Positions 1-9,102 of a stretch of DNA of 64,000 nucleotides are shown piece after piece. The notes beneath the pieces were generated by a model that did no database searches, had not been told where the DNA came from, and was given only the letters and a program-made list of their open reading frames with translations. Both the position numbers and the translations under genes were made by a program. The DNA is taken from positions 930,001 through 994,000 of the forward strand of contig NZ_CP074406.1 of assembly GCF_018388425.1 (NCBI RefSeq), written 5' to 3'. Every line of letters starts with the position of its first letter. Position 1 is the first letter of the stretch. This DNA is from Nocardioides faecalis (GTDB taxonomy: Bacteria > Actinomycetota > Actinomycetes > Propionibacteriales > Nocardioidaceae).

Positions 1-1
1 C

Positions 2-370
2 ACCGTGCTGTTGATCGTGGACCAGACCTCCGCCGTCGGCGGGCGGATCGGCGACAACCTCGAGCTCGGGTTCGTCCGCGGCAACGGCACGCTCGGCACC
101 GACGACCGGCTCGAGATGGAGCTGACCGACCGCAACGTCGTGCCCAAGGTCGGCCAGCAGGTCGTCACGTGGGGCAGCGAGGGCGGTGCGCCGTACGTCG
201 CCGGGGTGCCGATCGGCAAGGTGACCAAGGTGTACGAGTCGCTGCGCGAGACCAGCTACCGCTCGGTGATCGAGCCGGGCGTCGACTTCACCGCCCTGGA
301 CCTGGTGGGCGTCGTGGTGCCCTCGGGTACCGGCGGCCGGGTCATCGAGGCGGACGGGAGCCTGCGATGA
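2..370 (+). CDS. mreC: MreC, rod shape-determining protein (C-terminal part; 5' end outside window)
   Basis: The last 122 residues of MreC are present; the gene begins before the window. MreC is a membrane-anchored periplasmic protein that links MreB filaments to the side-wall peptidoglycan machinery. The fragment is the C-terminal beta-barrel region (VDQTSAVGGRIG at the start, SYRSVIEPGVDFTALDLVGVVV near the end), which is typical of the family. It overlaps mreD by 4 nt (ATGA) and lies directly before mreD, PBP2 and rodA, the usual mre/mrd order, so co-transcription is likely. Identification rests on these motifs plus context. Confidence 0.88.
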   Translation, partial: TVLLIVDQTSAVGGRIGDNLELGFVRGNGTLGTDDRLEMELTDRNVVPKVGQQVVTWGSEGGAPYVAGVPIGKVTKVYESLRETSYRSVIEPGVDFTALDLVGVVVPSGTGGRVIEADGSLR

Positions 371-957
371 GGGTCAGCTCGTCAGGACGTCTGGTCGCCG
401 TGCTTCTGGCGGTGCTGCTCGCCCTGCTCGCGCAGGTCACGGTGCTGCCGCACTTCGCCTGGCAGGTGCGCGGCCTGGGGGTCGTGCCCGACCTGCTGCT
501 GCTCGTCGTGGTGGGCGTCGCCCTGCTGACCGACACCCGCTACGCCACCCTCACCGGCTTCTTCGCCGGCCTGCTGCTCGACCTCGCGCCGCCCGCCGAC
601 CACCTGGCCGGACGCTGGGCGCTGGCCCTGGCCGTCGTGGGCTACGTGATCGGTCGGCTGGCCCACGACCACACCACCGACGCGCCGCAGCTGGCGCCCG
701 AGGTGGTCCGGCGGGTGCCGCTGCCGCTGGTGCTCGCCGCCGCGGCCGGCGGCTCGTTCGTGGGCACCTCGGTGTTCGCGCTGACCGGGGTGTTCCTCGA
801 CGACGCCGCCGCGGGCGTGAGCGACCTGCTTCCGGTGGCGCTGGTCGCGCTGCTGCTCGACGTGCTCGCCGCCCTCGTGGTGGTGCCGGCGTTGGCCTGG
901 CTGCTGCGCCGGATCGGGACCGAACGGGGCCCTGCGGGCCTGTGGGCGCGGGCCTGA
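367..957 (+). CDS. mreD: MreD, rod shape-determining membrane protein
   Basis: This is a 196-residue, very hydrophobic protein of about the usual MreD length, with roughly five to six membrane segments. It begins with a short positive N-terminus and a first helix (VAVLLAVLLALLAQVTVL); PDLLLLVVVGVALL and the GFFAGLLLDLAPPADHLAG region follow, the latter a typical MreD signature. It acts in the membrane in the elongasome. The ATG at 367 overlaps the mreC stop (ATGA), and its own stop overlaps the PBP2 start (TGATG), which points to translational coupling. Confidence 0.9.
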   Translation: MRVSSSGRLVAVLLAVLLALLAQVTVLPHFAWQVRGLGVVPDLLLLVVVGVALLTDTRYATLTGFFAGLLLDLAPPADHLAGRWALALAVVGYVIGRLAHDHTTDAPQLAPEVVRRVPLPLVLAAAAGGSFVGTSVFALTGVFLDDAAAGVSDLLPVALVALLLDVLAALVVVPALAWLLRRIGTERGPAGLWARA

Positions 958-3086
958 TGACCCAGGGCGCCTCGCACCGCAGCCGGCTGCGGCTGATCGT
1001 GATCCAGACACTGGTGTTCTCGCTGCTGGCCACCCTCGGCGTGCGCCTGTACTACCTGCAGGTCATCTCGGGGGAGACCTACCGTGGGCAGGCTGCCTCG
1101 CAGTCGGTGCGCGAGATCGTGGTGCAGCCGCAGCGCGGCCTGGTCGTGGACGCGATGGGCCGCCCGCTGGTCACCAACCGGCTCACCTGGGTGGTCTCGG
1201 TGGACCGCACCCTGCTCGGCAAGATGAGCGAGGCCGACCGAGCCGGGCTGCTGGAGCGCACCGGCGAGGCCATCTCGGTGGACGTCGCGAAGATCGAGCG
1301 CCGCCTGCTGCTGTGCGGCGACGCCGGCGCGGTGGCCGGCGAGTGCTGGAACGGCTCGCCCTTCCAGCCCGTCCCGGTCGCCTCCGGCGTCGAGGAGGCG
1401 GCCGCGCTGCGGATCCTCGAGCAGCCCGAGGACTTCCCCGGCGTCGTGGTCGAGCAGCAGAGCGTGCGGGCCTACCCGGCGCCGTACGGCGTCAACGCCG
1501 CGCACGTGCTCGGCTACGTCAGCCCGATCACCTCCGATGAGCTCGACGAGGCCAAGGAGGCCGGCGACAGCTCGGTCAACGGTGCCTCCGTGGTCGGCCG
1601 CGCCGGCGTCGAGAAGGGCTACGACGAGTGGCTGCGCGGGCAGCCCGGCTACCAGAAGGTCGCGGTCGACTCGAAGGGCCGGGTGCGCCAGGACGTCTCC
1701 GACCTGCAGGCGCAGCCCGGCGACACGCTGGTCACCAGCATCGACGCCAAGGTGCAGTCGGTGGTGGAGGAGCAGCTGGCCGCCGCGATCGCCAAGCAGC
1801 GCGCCACCCGCGACCCGGTCACCAAGCGCAACTTCGAGGCCGACTCGGGTGCCGCGATCGTGATGGAGGCGCATACCGGCCGGATCGTGGCGATGGCCAG
1901 CCAGCCGACGTACGACCCCGAGGTGTGGGTCGGCGGGATCAGCGAGAAGCAGCTGAAGCGGCTCTACTCCGAGGCCGCCGGCAACCCGCTGCTCGCCCGG
2001 TCGTTCCAGGGCCAGTTCGCGCCGGGCTCGACGTGGAAGCCGTTCATGACGGTCGGGGCGCTGCGCAACGGCTACGCGCCGGACACGGTGCTCGGCTGCC
2101 CCTCGTCGGTGCAGATCGGCAACCGCGCCTTCCACAACCACGAGTCCTCGGCCTACGGCTCGGTCACGTTCGCCCGCGCCCTCGAGGTCTCCTGCAACAC
2201 GTTCTTCTACCAGGTCGGGATGAAGTTCTGGCAGCGTTTCGGCTCCGACCCCGACGACACCGACGCCAAGGACCCGCTGGTCGAGGAGGCCCAGGCCTTC
2301 GGCTTCGGCGAGCGCACCGGGCTCGACCTGCCCGGCGAGGCCTCGGGCCGGGTCGCGGACCGGCGCTGGAAGCGCGACTACTACGAGTCGATGAAGGACT
2401 ACTACTGCGGCATCGCCGGCAAGCCGCAGGACGCGAAGACCTCCGACTTCGTCTACAAGTTCTCCCGCGAGTTCTGCGTGGAGGGCTGGAAGTACCGGCT
2501 GCCGGACTCGGCGAACTTCGCCATCGGCCAGGGCGACACCATCGTCACCCCGCTCCAGCTGGCCCGCGGCTACGCGGCGCTCGCCAACGGCGGCATCCTG
2601 TACGAGCCGCGGGTGGCGAAGGCGATCGTGTCGCCCGAGGGCAAGGTGATCCGCGAGATCGCGCCGAAGAAGGAGCGCCGGATCAAGGCGAGCAAGCAGG
2701 TGCTGAAGTACGTCGACGAGGCGCTCCAGGGCGTCTCCACCCGCGGCACCATGGCCTGGAAGCTCGGCGGGTTCCCGCTGGAGAAGGTGAAGATCCGGGC
2801 CAAGACCGGCTCCGCGGAGGTCTACGGCAAGCAGTCCAGCGGCTGGGTCGCCTCCTACACCGAGGACTACGTCGTGGTGATGATGATGACCCAGGGCGGG
2901 ACCGGCTCCGGCTCCGTCGGCGACAGCGTGCGCGCCATCTGGGACGCCCTCTACGGCGTCGTCGACGGCGAGGTCCGGCCCTCCAAGGCAGCCATCCCGG
3001 GCACCACGCCGCCGAGCGAGCTGCCGGTCTTCGACGAGGACGGGTCGATCCTGCCCCCGGCCCACCGTGAGGAGGGCAAGCGGTGA
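957..3086 (+). CDS. mrdA: Penicillin-binding protein 2 (peptidoglycan transpeptidase)
   Basis: This class B PBP of 709 residues cross-links peptidoglycan during side-wall elongation, as partner of RodA. It has one N-terminal membrane helix (about residues 12-32), a dimerisation domain and a C-terminal transpeptidase domain. The three active-site motifs are visible: S358-T-W-K361 (nucleophile and general base), S412-C-N414 and K616-T-G. The ATG at 957 overlaps the mreD stop and gives MTQGASHRSR; a GTG at 942 in the same frame is possible but would extend into mreD. The start of rodA overlaps its end by 4 nt. Confidence 0.95.
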   Translation: MTQGASHRSRLRLIVIQTLVFSLLATLGVRLYYLQVISGETYRGQAASQSVREIVVQPQRGLVVDAMGRPLVTNRLTWVVSVDRTLLGKMSEADRAGLLERTGEAISVDVAKIERRLLLCGDAGAVAGECWNGSPFQPVPVASGVEEAAALRILEQPEDFPGVVVEQQSVRAYPAPYGVNAAHVLGYVSPITSDELDEAKEAGDSSVNGASVVGRAGVEKGYDEWLRGQPGYQKVAVDSKGRVRQDVSDLQAQPGDTLVTSIDAKVQSVVEEQLAAAIAKQRATRDPVTKRNFEADSGAAIVMEAHTGRIVAMASQPTYDPEVWVGGISEKQLKRLYSEAAGNPLLARSFQGQFAPGSTWKPFMTVGALRNGYAPDTVLGCPSSVQIGNRAFHNHESSAYGSVTFARALEVSCNTFFYQVGMKFWQRFGSDPDDTDAKDPLVEEAQAFGFGERTGLDLPGEASGRVADRRWKRDYYESMKDYYCGIAGKPQDAKTSDFVYKFSREFCVEGWKYRLPDSANFAIGQGDTIVTPLQLARGYAALANGGILYEPRVAKAIVSPEGKVIREIAPKKERRIKASKQVLKYVDEALQGVSTRGTMAWKLGGFPLEKVKIRAKTGSAEVYGKQSSGWVASYTEDYVVVMMMTQGGTGSGSVGDSVRAIWDALYGVVDGEVRPSKAAIPGTTPPSELPVFDEDGSILPPAHREEGKR

Positions 3087-4324
3087 GCAACCGGATCCGG
3101 GTCACCCGGGCGTCGGCCGGCGGCGGGCGCCCCCAGCGCACCACCGCTTCGCGCCGGGTCTCGCTGCTGCGCTGGGCCGACATGGACCTGGTGCTGCTCG
3201 GCGCCGTCCTGCTGCTCTCGCTGATCGGCTGCCTGCTGATCTGGTCGGCCACCCTGGAGCGCGACGACCTCACCGGTGGCGACAGCCGGGAGTACCTGGT
3301 CAAGCAGGGCATCAACGTCGCGCTCGGCCTGGTGCTGATGGCGACCGTGGTGATGACCGACCACCGGTGGGTGCGGATCCTCGCCCCGATCGGCTACCTG
3401 CTCGCGGTCGTCGGGTTGGTGCTGGTGCTGGTGATGGGCTCGACCATCAACGGCTCCCGGTCGTGGCTGATGATCGGCGGCATGTCGCTGCAGCCGGCGG
3501 AGCTGGCGAAGCTGGCGGTGGTGCTGGGGATGGCCCTGGTCGTCGCGGAACGCAGCGAGGGCCGTTGGCGCGACCGTGTCGGCACCCTCGACGTGCTGCT
3601 CATGCTCGCGGTCGCGGCCGTGCCCGCGGTGCTGATCCTGGCCCAGCCGGACCTCGGCACCATGCTGGTGCTCACCGCGACCGTCTTCGGTGTCATCGCC
3701 GCCTCCGGAGCGCACCGCTCCTGGCTGGGCGGGCTCGCCGCCGGCGGGATCGGCGTCGCCGCGTTCGCCGTGATCAGCGGGTTCCTCAAGCCCTATCAGG
3801 TGGACCGGTTCATGGCCTTCACCAACCCCGACCTCGACCCCCGCGGCGCCGGCTACAACGTCGAGCAGGCCCGGATCGCGGTGGGCAACGGCGGCACCTT
3901 CGGTCAGGGCCTGTTCCAGGGCTCGCAGACCCAGTCCGGCTTCGTGCCCGAGCAGCACACCGACTTCGTGTTCACCGTCGCCGGCGAGGAGCTCGGGCTG
4001 GTGGGCGCGGCGGCGATCGTCGCGCTGCTCGGCGTCGTGCTGTGGCGCACGCTGCGGATCGCGGCCCGCACCGACGACCTCTTCGGCCGCATCGTCGCCG
4101 CCGGCATCGCCTGCTGGTTCGGCTTCCAGGCCTTCCAGAACATCGGCATGTGCCTGGGCATCATGCCCGTCACCGGTGTGCCGCTCCCGTTCGTCTCCTA
4201 CGGCGGCTCCTCGATGTTCGCCGGCCTGCTCGCCGTGGGCCTGCTGCAGAACATCCACCTGCGCACCCTCAGCGCCCCGGCGTCCCGGCTGGCTCCGCAG
4301 CGACGGGTGCTCGTCCGCGGCTGA
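3083..4324 (+). CDS. rodA: RodA, SEDS-family peptidoglycan glycosyltransferase
   Basis: This is a 413-residue polytopic membrane protein of the FtsW/RodA/SpoVE (SEDS) family, which polymerises lipid II together with PBP2. About ten membrane helices are visible. The family signature near the C-terminus (NIGMCLGIMPVTGVPLPF followed by VSYGGSS) is intact, as is the DFVFTVAGEELG loop. GTG start at 3083 overlaps the PBP2 stop. A cytoplasmic Arg-rich tail of about 35 residues precedes the first helix. Its place after mrdA in the mre cluster favours RodA over FtsW. Confidence 0.95.
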   Translation: MSNRIRVTRASAGGGRPQRTTASRRVSLLRWADMDLVLLGAVLLLSLIGCLLIWSATLERDDLTGGDSREYLVKQGINVALGLVLMATVVMTDHRWVRILAPIGYLLAVVGLVLVLVMGSTINGSRSWLMIGGMSLQPAELAKLAVVLGMALVVAERSEGRWRDRVGTLDVLLMLAVAAVPAVLILAQPDLGTMLVLTATVFGVIAASGAHRSWLGGLAAGGIGVAAFAVISGFLKPYQVDRFMAFTNPDLDPRGAGYNVEQARIAVGNGGTFGQGLFQGSQTQSGFVPEQHTDFVFTVAGEELGLVGAAAIVALLGVVLWRTLRIAARTDDLFGRIVAAGIACWFGFQAFQNIGMCLGIMPVTGVPLPFVSYGGSSMFAGLLAVGLLQNIHLRTLSAPASRLAPQRRVLVRG

Positions 4325-4460
4325 GCGCCGCTCAGGCAGGATGGGGCCGGCCGACGCCTGCCCGCTCCTCGTCGGAGTGGGGGCGGTGCCGGCTGGCCGC
4401 GCCCCCTCGACCCCTGATCGTCCATCGCCGACGAGCCACCGCAGAGAGCAACCAAGACAC

Positions 4461-5204
4461 ATGAACGTCCGTCGTACCGTCCTGCCCGCCCTGGCGACCA
4501 CGGCCGCGTTGGCCGGCGTCACCGTGAGTGCTGTCCCCGCCGGCGCCCACGTCACCGTCACCCCCGACACCACCGCCGCCGGCTCCTACGCCGTGCTGAC
4601 GTTCAGCGTCGGCCACGGCTGTGAGGGCTCGCCGACCACAGGTCTCGCGATCGCCCTGCCCGAGGAGATCCCCACCGTCACCCCGACCGTCAAGGCCGGC
4701 TGGAGCGTGGAGAAGGTGACCGAGAAGCTCGCCGAGCCGGTGACCGACTCCCACGGCAACGAGATCACCGAGCGCGTGACCCGGGTCGTCTACACCGCCG
4801 AGACCCCGCTGGCCGACGGCTACCGCGACACCGTCGAGCTGTCGGTCATGCTGCCCGACGCCGCGGGCGAGACCCTCGCCTTCCCGGTCGTGCAGAGCTG
4901 CGTGGAGGGCGAGACCGGCTGGGTGGAGACCGCCGCCGAGGGCGCGGCCGTCGCGGAGCTGGAGAGCCCCGCGCCCACCCTCACGCTCACCGAGACCACC
5001 GGTGACGGCCACGGCACGGCGACCGGGACCGGCCAGGACACCGACCAGGACACCGACCAGGACACCGGCCAGGGTGCTGGTCAGGGTGCCGAGGCGGACG
5101 ACGACGCAGCGCCGGCCACCGGCCTGGCCGTCGGCGGCCTCGTCGCCGGCCTGGCAGGGCTCGCGCTCGGTGCGCTCGCTCTGGCCCGCACGCGACGCGC
5201 CTGA
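4461..5204 (+). CDS. YcnI-like secreted copper-binding protein (DUF1775), membrane anchored
   Basis: This 247-residue protein has a signal peptide (residues 1-29, cut after PAGA), a DUF1775/YcnI domain (about 30-165), an acidic Gln/Asp/Thr linker and a C-terminal membrane helix with an Arg tail (ARTRRA). The predicted mature protein begins with His30 (HVTVTP). In the family an N-terminal histidine brace binds Cu(II), and AGWSVEK carries a conserved Trp. The linker holds short DQDT repeats from tandem 12-bp units at about 5035-5075. The next gene is a CopC-CopD fusion, as in ycnI-ycnJ operons, so copper handling at the outer membrane face is likely. The ATG follows only a weak purine-rich site. 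Confidence 0.8.
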   Translation: MNVRRTVLPALATTAALAGVTVSAVPAGAHVTVTPDTTAAGSYAVLTFSVGHGCEGSPTTGLAIALPEEIPTVTPTVKAGWSVEKVTEKLAEPVTDSHGNEITERVTRVVYTAETPLADGYRDTVELSVMLPDAAGETLAFPVVQSCVEGETGWVETAAEGAAVAELESPAPTLTLTETTGDGHGTATGTGQDTDQDTDQDTGQGAGQGAEADDDAAPATGLAVGGLVAGLAGLALGALALARTRRA

Positions 5205-5215
5205 GGACCGCGCGG

Positions 5216-6874
5216 ATGAAGCGGGTGCCGGCGCTGCTCCTGGCCGTCTCGATGGCACTGCTGGTGCTGCTCGGGACGGCCGGGCCGGCGTCGGCGCACG
5301 CCAGCCTGGTCTCCTCCGACCCCGCCGACGGCGCGATCCTGCCGGCGGCACCCGAGGAGGTCACCTTCACCTTCGACGAGCCGGTGCGGCTGGTGCCCGG
5401 CGGCCTGCTCGTGTTCGACGCCGCCGGCACCCAGCTCACCGTCAGCGCCACGACGCGCGGGGTCAGGCTCACCGCCGGGCTGCCGCAGTCCCTGGCCGAG
5501 GGCAGCTACGTCGTCACCTGGCGCGTCGTGTCCGCCGACGGCCACCCCATCGCCGGGTCGCTGACCTTCCACGTCGGGGCACCCAGCGCCACCCTCGCCG
5601 AGCCCGACCTCGGCGACGCCGAGAGCGGTGGCGTCTCGCGCAGCCAGGCACTGGTGCACGGCGTCAACTACATCGCCCTGCTGCTCGCCGGCGGCCTGCT
5701 GGTCTTCCTCGGCTGGACGCTGCGCGGCGTCCGGCTCGACCCGCGCCGCCGCACCCTGCTCGTCCGGCTGCTGCTCGGCGCCGCCGGTGTGGCCACCGCC
5801 AGCGCCGCGCTGGCCGTGCCGCTCTCCGGTGCCTACCAGCGGGGCGCCGGTTTGGCGGGGGTCCTCGAGACCGCGTCGCTGGACCCCGGCCTGGTCGGCG
5901 ACGACCTGACGGTGCTGGTGCTGCAGGCGGCCGGGATGGCCGCCGCGGCCTGGGCGGTGCTGCGCGGTCGCGGAGCCTTCGGCGGCGTCGGGCTGACGAC
6001 CGGGCTGTTGGCCGCGCTCGCGGTGTGGTCGCCCGCGCTGGTGGGCCACACCCGCGCCTACGAGCCGGCCGCGCTGCTGGTGCTCACCGACGCGTTGCAC
6101 CTGAGCGCCGCCGCGGTCTGGCTCGGCGGGCTGGTCGGGCTCGCGCTGTGCCTGCCCGCGCTCGTCGGCCGGCCCCGGGAGGCGGCCGCAGTGCTCACCC
6201 GGTTCGGCAGCCTGGCCGCGGTGCTGCTGGCGGTGCTGGCGCTCTCCGGCCTGCTGCTCGGGTGGCGGATCCTGGGGTCCCTGCCGCTCCTGCTCGAGCA
6301 GGCCTACGGCCGGCTGCTGCTGGTCAAGGTCGCGCTGGTGCTCCTCGTCGTGATCGCCGCTGCCTGGAACCGCTACCGGCTCGTGCCGCGGGTGGCCGGC
6401 GACGTCGGCCACGACCACCAGCGCCGAGCCGCCGGCCTGGTACGCCGCACCGTCGTCGCCGAGTCGGCGCTGCTGCTCGCCGTGCTCGGCGTGACCGGCT
6501 TCCTCACCACCGAGCCGCCGGCGGGTTCCGTGCCGGCGACGGCCGGCACCGCGGACACCGGGGTGGCGAGCGGTGCCACCAGCGACGACCTGCGGGTGCT
6601 GGCGGTGCTCGACGCACGCGAGGGCCTGCAGCGACGGCTGATCGTGCAGGTGCAGGACGCCACCGGCGAGCCCGTCGACGCCTACGACGCCCCGGCGCTC
6701 ACCCTGCGCAGCGGCGACGTCGACCTCGGCCGGGTGCCGCTCACCGCCACCGGTGCGGGCACCTACACCGCCGACGTCGTCTTCCCGCGCGGCGGGACCT
6801 GGACGGCGCAGGTCGCCGTGCGCACCGACGAGTTCACCAGCCCGGTGACCACCCTCGAGGTGGTCGTCGACTAG
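5216..6874 (+). CDS. CopC-CopD fusion protein (YcnJ-like copper uptake)
   Basis: The 552 residues hold a signal peptide (1-27), a CopC beta-barrel domain (about 28-125) whose mature N-terminus is His28 (HASLVSSDPADG), and the closing CopC motif DGHPIAGSLTFHVG. A CopD membrane domain with about eight helices follows (about 140-430), with His in GHTRAYEP and DALHLSAAAVWLGG. The C-terminal extracytoplasmic domain (about 470-552) is Ig-like. Family members move copper across the membrane. The gene starts 11 bp after the YcnI-like gene, so the two probably form one operon. It converges on a minus-strand lipoprotein gene. Confidence 0.85.
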   Translation: MKRVPALLLAVSMALLVLLGTAGPASAHASLVSSDPADGAILPAAPEEVTFTFDEPVRLVPGGLLVFDAAGTQLTVSATTRGVRLTAGLPQSLAEGSYVVTWRVVSADGHPIAGSLTFHVGAPSATLAEPDLGDAESGGVSRSQALVHGVNYIALLLAGGLLVFLGWTLRGVRLDPRRRTLLVRLLLGAAGVATASAALAVPLSGAYQRGAGLAGVLETASLDPGLVGDDLTVLVLQAAGMAAAAWAVLRGRGAFGGVGLTTGLLAALAVWSPALVGHTRAYEPAALLVLTDALHLSAAAVWLGGLVGLALCLPALVGRPREAAAVLTRFGSLAAVLLAVLALSGLLLGWRILGSLPLLLEQAYGRLLLVKVALVLLVVIAAAWNRYRLVPRVAGDVGHDHQRRAAGLVRRTVVAESALLLAVLGVTGFLTTEPPAGSVPATAGTADTGVASGATSDDLRVLAVLDAREGLQRRLIVQVQDATGEPVDAYDAPALTLRSGDVDLGRVPLTATGAGTYTADVVFPRGGTWTAQVAVRTDEFTSPVTTLEVVVD

Positions 6875-6923
6875 CAGCCGGGCACGGGGCCACGGGAAGG
6901 GTGCGGCGGCGGGGGAGCGGGGC

Positions 6924-7823
6924 TCAGGCGACCGTCGCGGTGACGGCCACCTGGTGCAGCAGGCCCGCCACCCGCACCTGCACGAACAGGCGCAGGTCGC
7001 CGGGTGTGGTGAACGTGGTGTGGAAGGTCAGCGCCGTGCCCTCGTCGGTGACCTCCGGGGAGCCGAACGGGTGCACGTGGACGAACCCGCCGTCGGGGCC
7101 GATGCCGAACCCGGTCAGGTGGGCGCTGGCACCCAGGTAGCTGCCCAGCGTCAGCGGCCGGTCGTCGGTGTCGGTGACGAGCAGCCGCAGCCGGCCGTTG
7201 CCGGAGACCTCGCCGGTGCCGTCCACCCGGACCTTGACCACGCCGTCGTCGCCGACCCGAGCCTGCGGCCCGCGCGGGGCGGGCACGGGCGTCCACTCGC
7301 CCGGCACCCGCAGCGTGCTGCCGAGCACCACCGCCTGCGCGGCGCCCTCGGGGGTGAGCTCGGCGACGACCCGCCACTCGCCGGGGGTGTCCAGGTCGAT
7401 CCGGGCCCGCCAGGTCCCGTCGTCGTCCCGGGTGGGGTGCAGGTGCCGGAAGGAGGCGAGGTCGGCCCTCACGACGTACAGGTGCAGCTCCTTCGTCTGC
7501 TCCGGGGTGTACGACGTCAGCGGCTCCCCGCGGTCGTCGAGGACCCGGAACGACATCTCACCGGGGGCACCCGCGGCGGGCAGCGTGACGTCGGCGAGCC
7601 GGTACCCGCCGGCCTCGGCGCAGGTGCCGTCACCCACCGGGGTGCCGCCGTGCTCCTGGCCGGGGGCGTGCACGTGGTCCTCACCCTCGGGCAGCGGGGA
7701 GAGCACGATGCGCTCGGTCTCGGCCGGCGCCGGCTCCGTCGAGCAGGCGGCCAGCGCGGTCGCGCACACGAGCGCCAGCGCGACGGTGCCGGCCCGCGCC
7801 GACCCGCTGCGGCGCAGCGTCAC
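6924..7823 (-). CDS. His-rich secreted lipoprotein with two HxHP modules, function unknown
   Basis: This 299-residue lipoprotein has a lipobox ending LAAC at Cys27. After a His-containing stretch (EGEDHVHAPGQEHGG) come two beta-rich modules: one with FRHLHP (about residues 120-190), one with VHVHPF (about 225-299). Each module holds an HxHP pair, so metal binding is possible. I do not recognise a named family with certainty. The start is GTG at 7823, overlapping the antiporter stop by 4 nt (GTGA), so it is translationally coupled to that gene. It faces the copper genes tail to tail across 49 bp. A role in metal handling is inferred from context and His content. Confidence 0.6.
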   Translation of the reverse strand: MTLRRSGSARAGTVALALVCATALAACSTEPAPAETERIVLSPLPEGEDHVHAPGQEHGGTPVGDGTCAEAGGYRLADVTLPAAGAPGEMSFRVLDDRGEPLTSYTPEQTKELHLYVVRADLASFRHLHPTRDDDGTWRARIDLDTPGEWRVVAELTPEGAAQAVVLGSTLRVPGEWTPVPAPRGPQARVGDDGVVKVRVDGTGEVSGNGRLRLLVTDTDDRPLTLGSYLGASAHLTGFGIGPDGGFVHVHPFGSPEVTDEGTALTFHTTFTTPGDLRLFVQVRVAGLLHQVAVTATVA

Positions 7824-9007
7824 GGAGCGACCGTCAGGAACAGGAAGGCGGCGAAGAGCACCAGGTGCACCACGCCGTGCATCGGCTTGGAGCGACCGGG
7901 CACCACGGTCAGCACACCGACCACGGCGGAGAGGAACAGCAGCGCCAGCTGCAGCGGCTCCAGCCCCAGCGCCAGGTCGCCCTCGAGCCAGATCGAGGCG
8001 ACCGCGATCACCGGGATCGTCAGCCCGATGGAGGCCATCGCGGAGCCGTAGGCCAGGTTCAGGCTGGTCTGCACCCGGTCGAGCACGGCGGCGCGCACCG
8101 CGGCGATCGTCTCCGGCGCCAGCACCAGCATCGCGATCACCACGCCGACCACGGCCTGGGGGAAGCCGAGCCACGAGACGGCGTCCTCGATGGCGTAGGA
8201 CTCCACCTTCGCCAGGCCGACCACGGTGACCAGCGAAAGCACCAGCAGGGCGGCGCTGACGACCGTCTCGCGGGTGGTCGGCGGCTGGGCGTGGGCCTGG
8301 TCCCCGGCGTCCTCGGTGGCGTCGTTCTCGGCGAGGCCGATGCCGCCGGCGGCCACGATGCCGGTGCCGGCCCCGATGCCGCCCGCCTCCTGCGAGCGAC
8401 GCCGCACGCTGGCGGTCACCGGCAGGAAGAAGTCACGGTGCCGCACGGTCTGGGTGAACACGAAGGTGCCGTAGAGCACCAGGGAGGCGATCGCGGCGAA
8501 GGCCAGCTGGGTGCCGGAGAAGACCGGCCCCGCCTCGGTGGTGGTGAACACCGGGACCACCATGGTCAGCCCGGCCAGGGTGATCACCGTGGCCAGCGCG
8601 GAGCCTGCACCCTCGGGGTTGAAGACCGCGAGGTGGTGGCGCACGGAGGCGACCAGCAGGCACAGCCCCACGATGCCGTTCACGGTGATCATCACCGCCG
8701 CGAAGACGGTGTCGCGGGCCAGGGTGGAGGAGTCCCCGCTGCCGCCGACCATCAGCATCACGATCAGGCCGACCTCGATCACGGTGACCGCCACCGCGAG
8801 CAGCAGCGAGCCGAAGGGCTCCCCGACGCGGTGCGCGACGACCTCGGCGTGGTGCACGCCGGAGAGCACCGCACCGATCAGCGCGACGCCGATCAGTGCG
8901 CTGACCAGGGGCGGCGGATGGGTGCCCCAGGACACCGCGAGGACCAGGGCTGCTGCCGGCGGGGTGAGGACCGACCACTTCAGGCGTCCTTCGGTGGTCG
9001 CGCTCAT
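7820..9007 (-). CDS. Ca2+/cation:H+ antiporter, ChaA/CaCA family
   Basis: The 395-residue protein has about eleven membrane helices arranged as two sodium/calcium exchanger repeats. The alpha-1 motif area reads HHAEVVAHRVGEPFGSLLLA and the alpha-2 area LVLAPETIAAVRAA with SLNLAYGSAMASIGLTIP; acidic residues in these lie where the ion-binding glutamates of the family are found. An acidic, Gly-rich loop (about 235-275) separates the halves. It would exchange Ca2+ or Na+ against protons. The start is ATG at 9007 (MSATTEGRLK); upstream codons in the same frame look non-coding. It is the first gene of a two-gene unit with the His-rich lipoprotein. Confidence 0.85.
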   Translation of the reverse strand: MSATTEGRLKWSVLTPPAAALVLAVSWGTHPPPLVSALIGVALIGAVLSGVHHAEVVAHRVGEPFGSLLLAVAVTVIEVGLIVMLMVGGSGDSSTLARDTVFAAVMITVNGIVGLCLLVASVRHHLAVFNPEGAGSALATVITLAGLTMVVPVFTTTEAGPVFSGTQLAFAAIASLVLYGTFVFTQTVRHRDFFLPVTASVRRRSQEAGGIGAGTGIVAAGGIGLAENDATEDAGDQAHAQPPTTRETVVSAALLVLSLVTVVGLAKVESYAIEDAVSWLGFPQAVVGVVIAMLVLAPETIAAVRAAVLDRVQTSLNLAYGSAMASIGLTIPVIAVASIWLEGDLALGLEPLQLALLFLSAVVGVLTVVPGRSKPMHGVVHLVLFAAFLFLTVAP

Positions 9008-9089
9008 GGGCGCGATCCTACGGTTCGGCGGGCCTCCGGGTACGGGCCGGGGCAGGGTCGACGATGGGGTGCCGAGCATGCCGCGCCCC

Positions 9090-9095
9090 TAGAAT
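9090..9095 (+). promoter_or_regulatory. -10 hexamer TAGAAT of a leaderless start
   Basis: TAGAAT lies 7 nt before the ATG at 9103, so transcription would begin at or next to the start codon. No Shine-Dalgarno sequence precedes this ATG. Confidence 0.6.
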
Positions 9096-9102
9096 CGACG
9101 TC

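Noticed and set aside
942..956. GTG 942 as the PBP2 start
   Set aside because: ATG 957 gives the TGATG overlap with mreD seen elsewhere in this window and a normal N-terminus; the extension lies wholly in mreD.
5216..6874. Two separate copC and copD genes
   Set aside because: One uninterrupted frame joins both domains; no internal start with a ribosome-binding site is needed, so it is a natural fusion.
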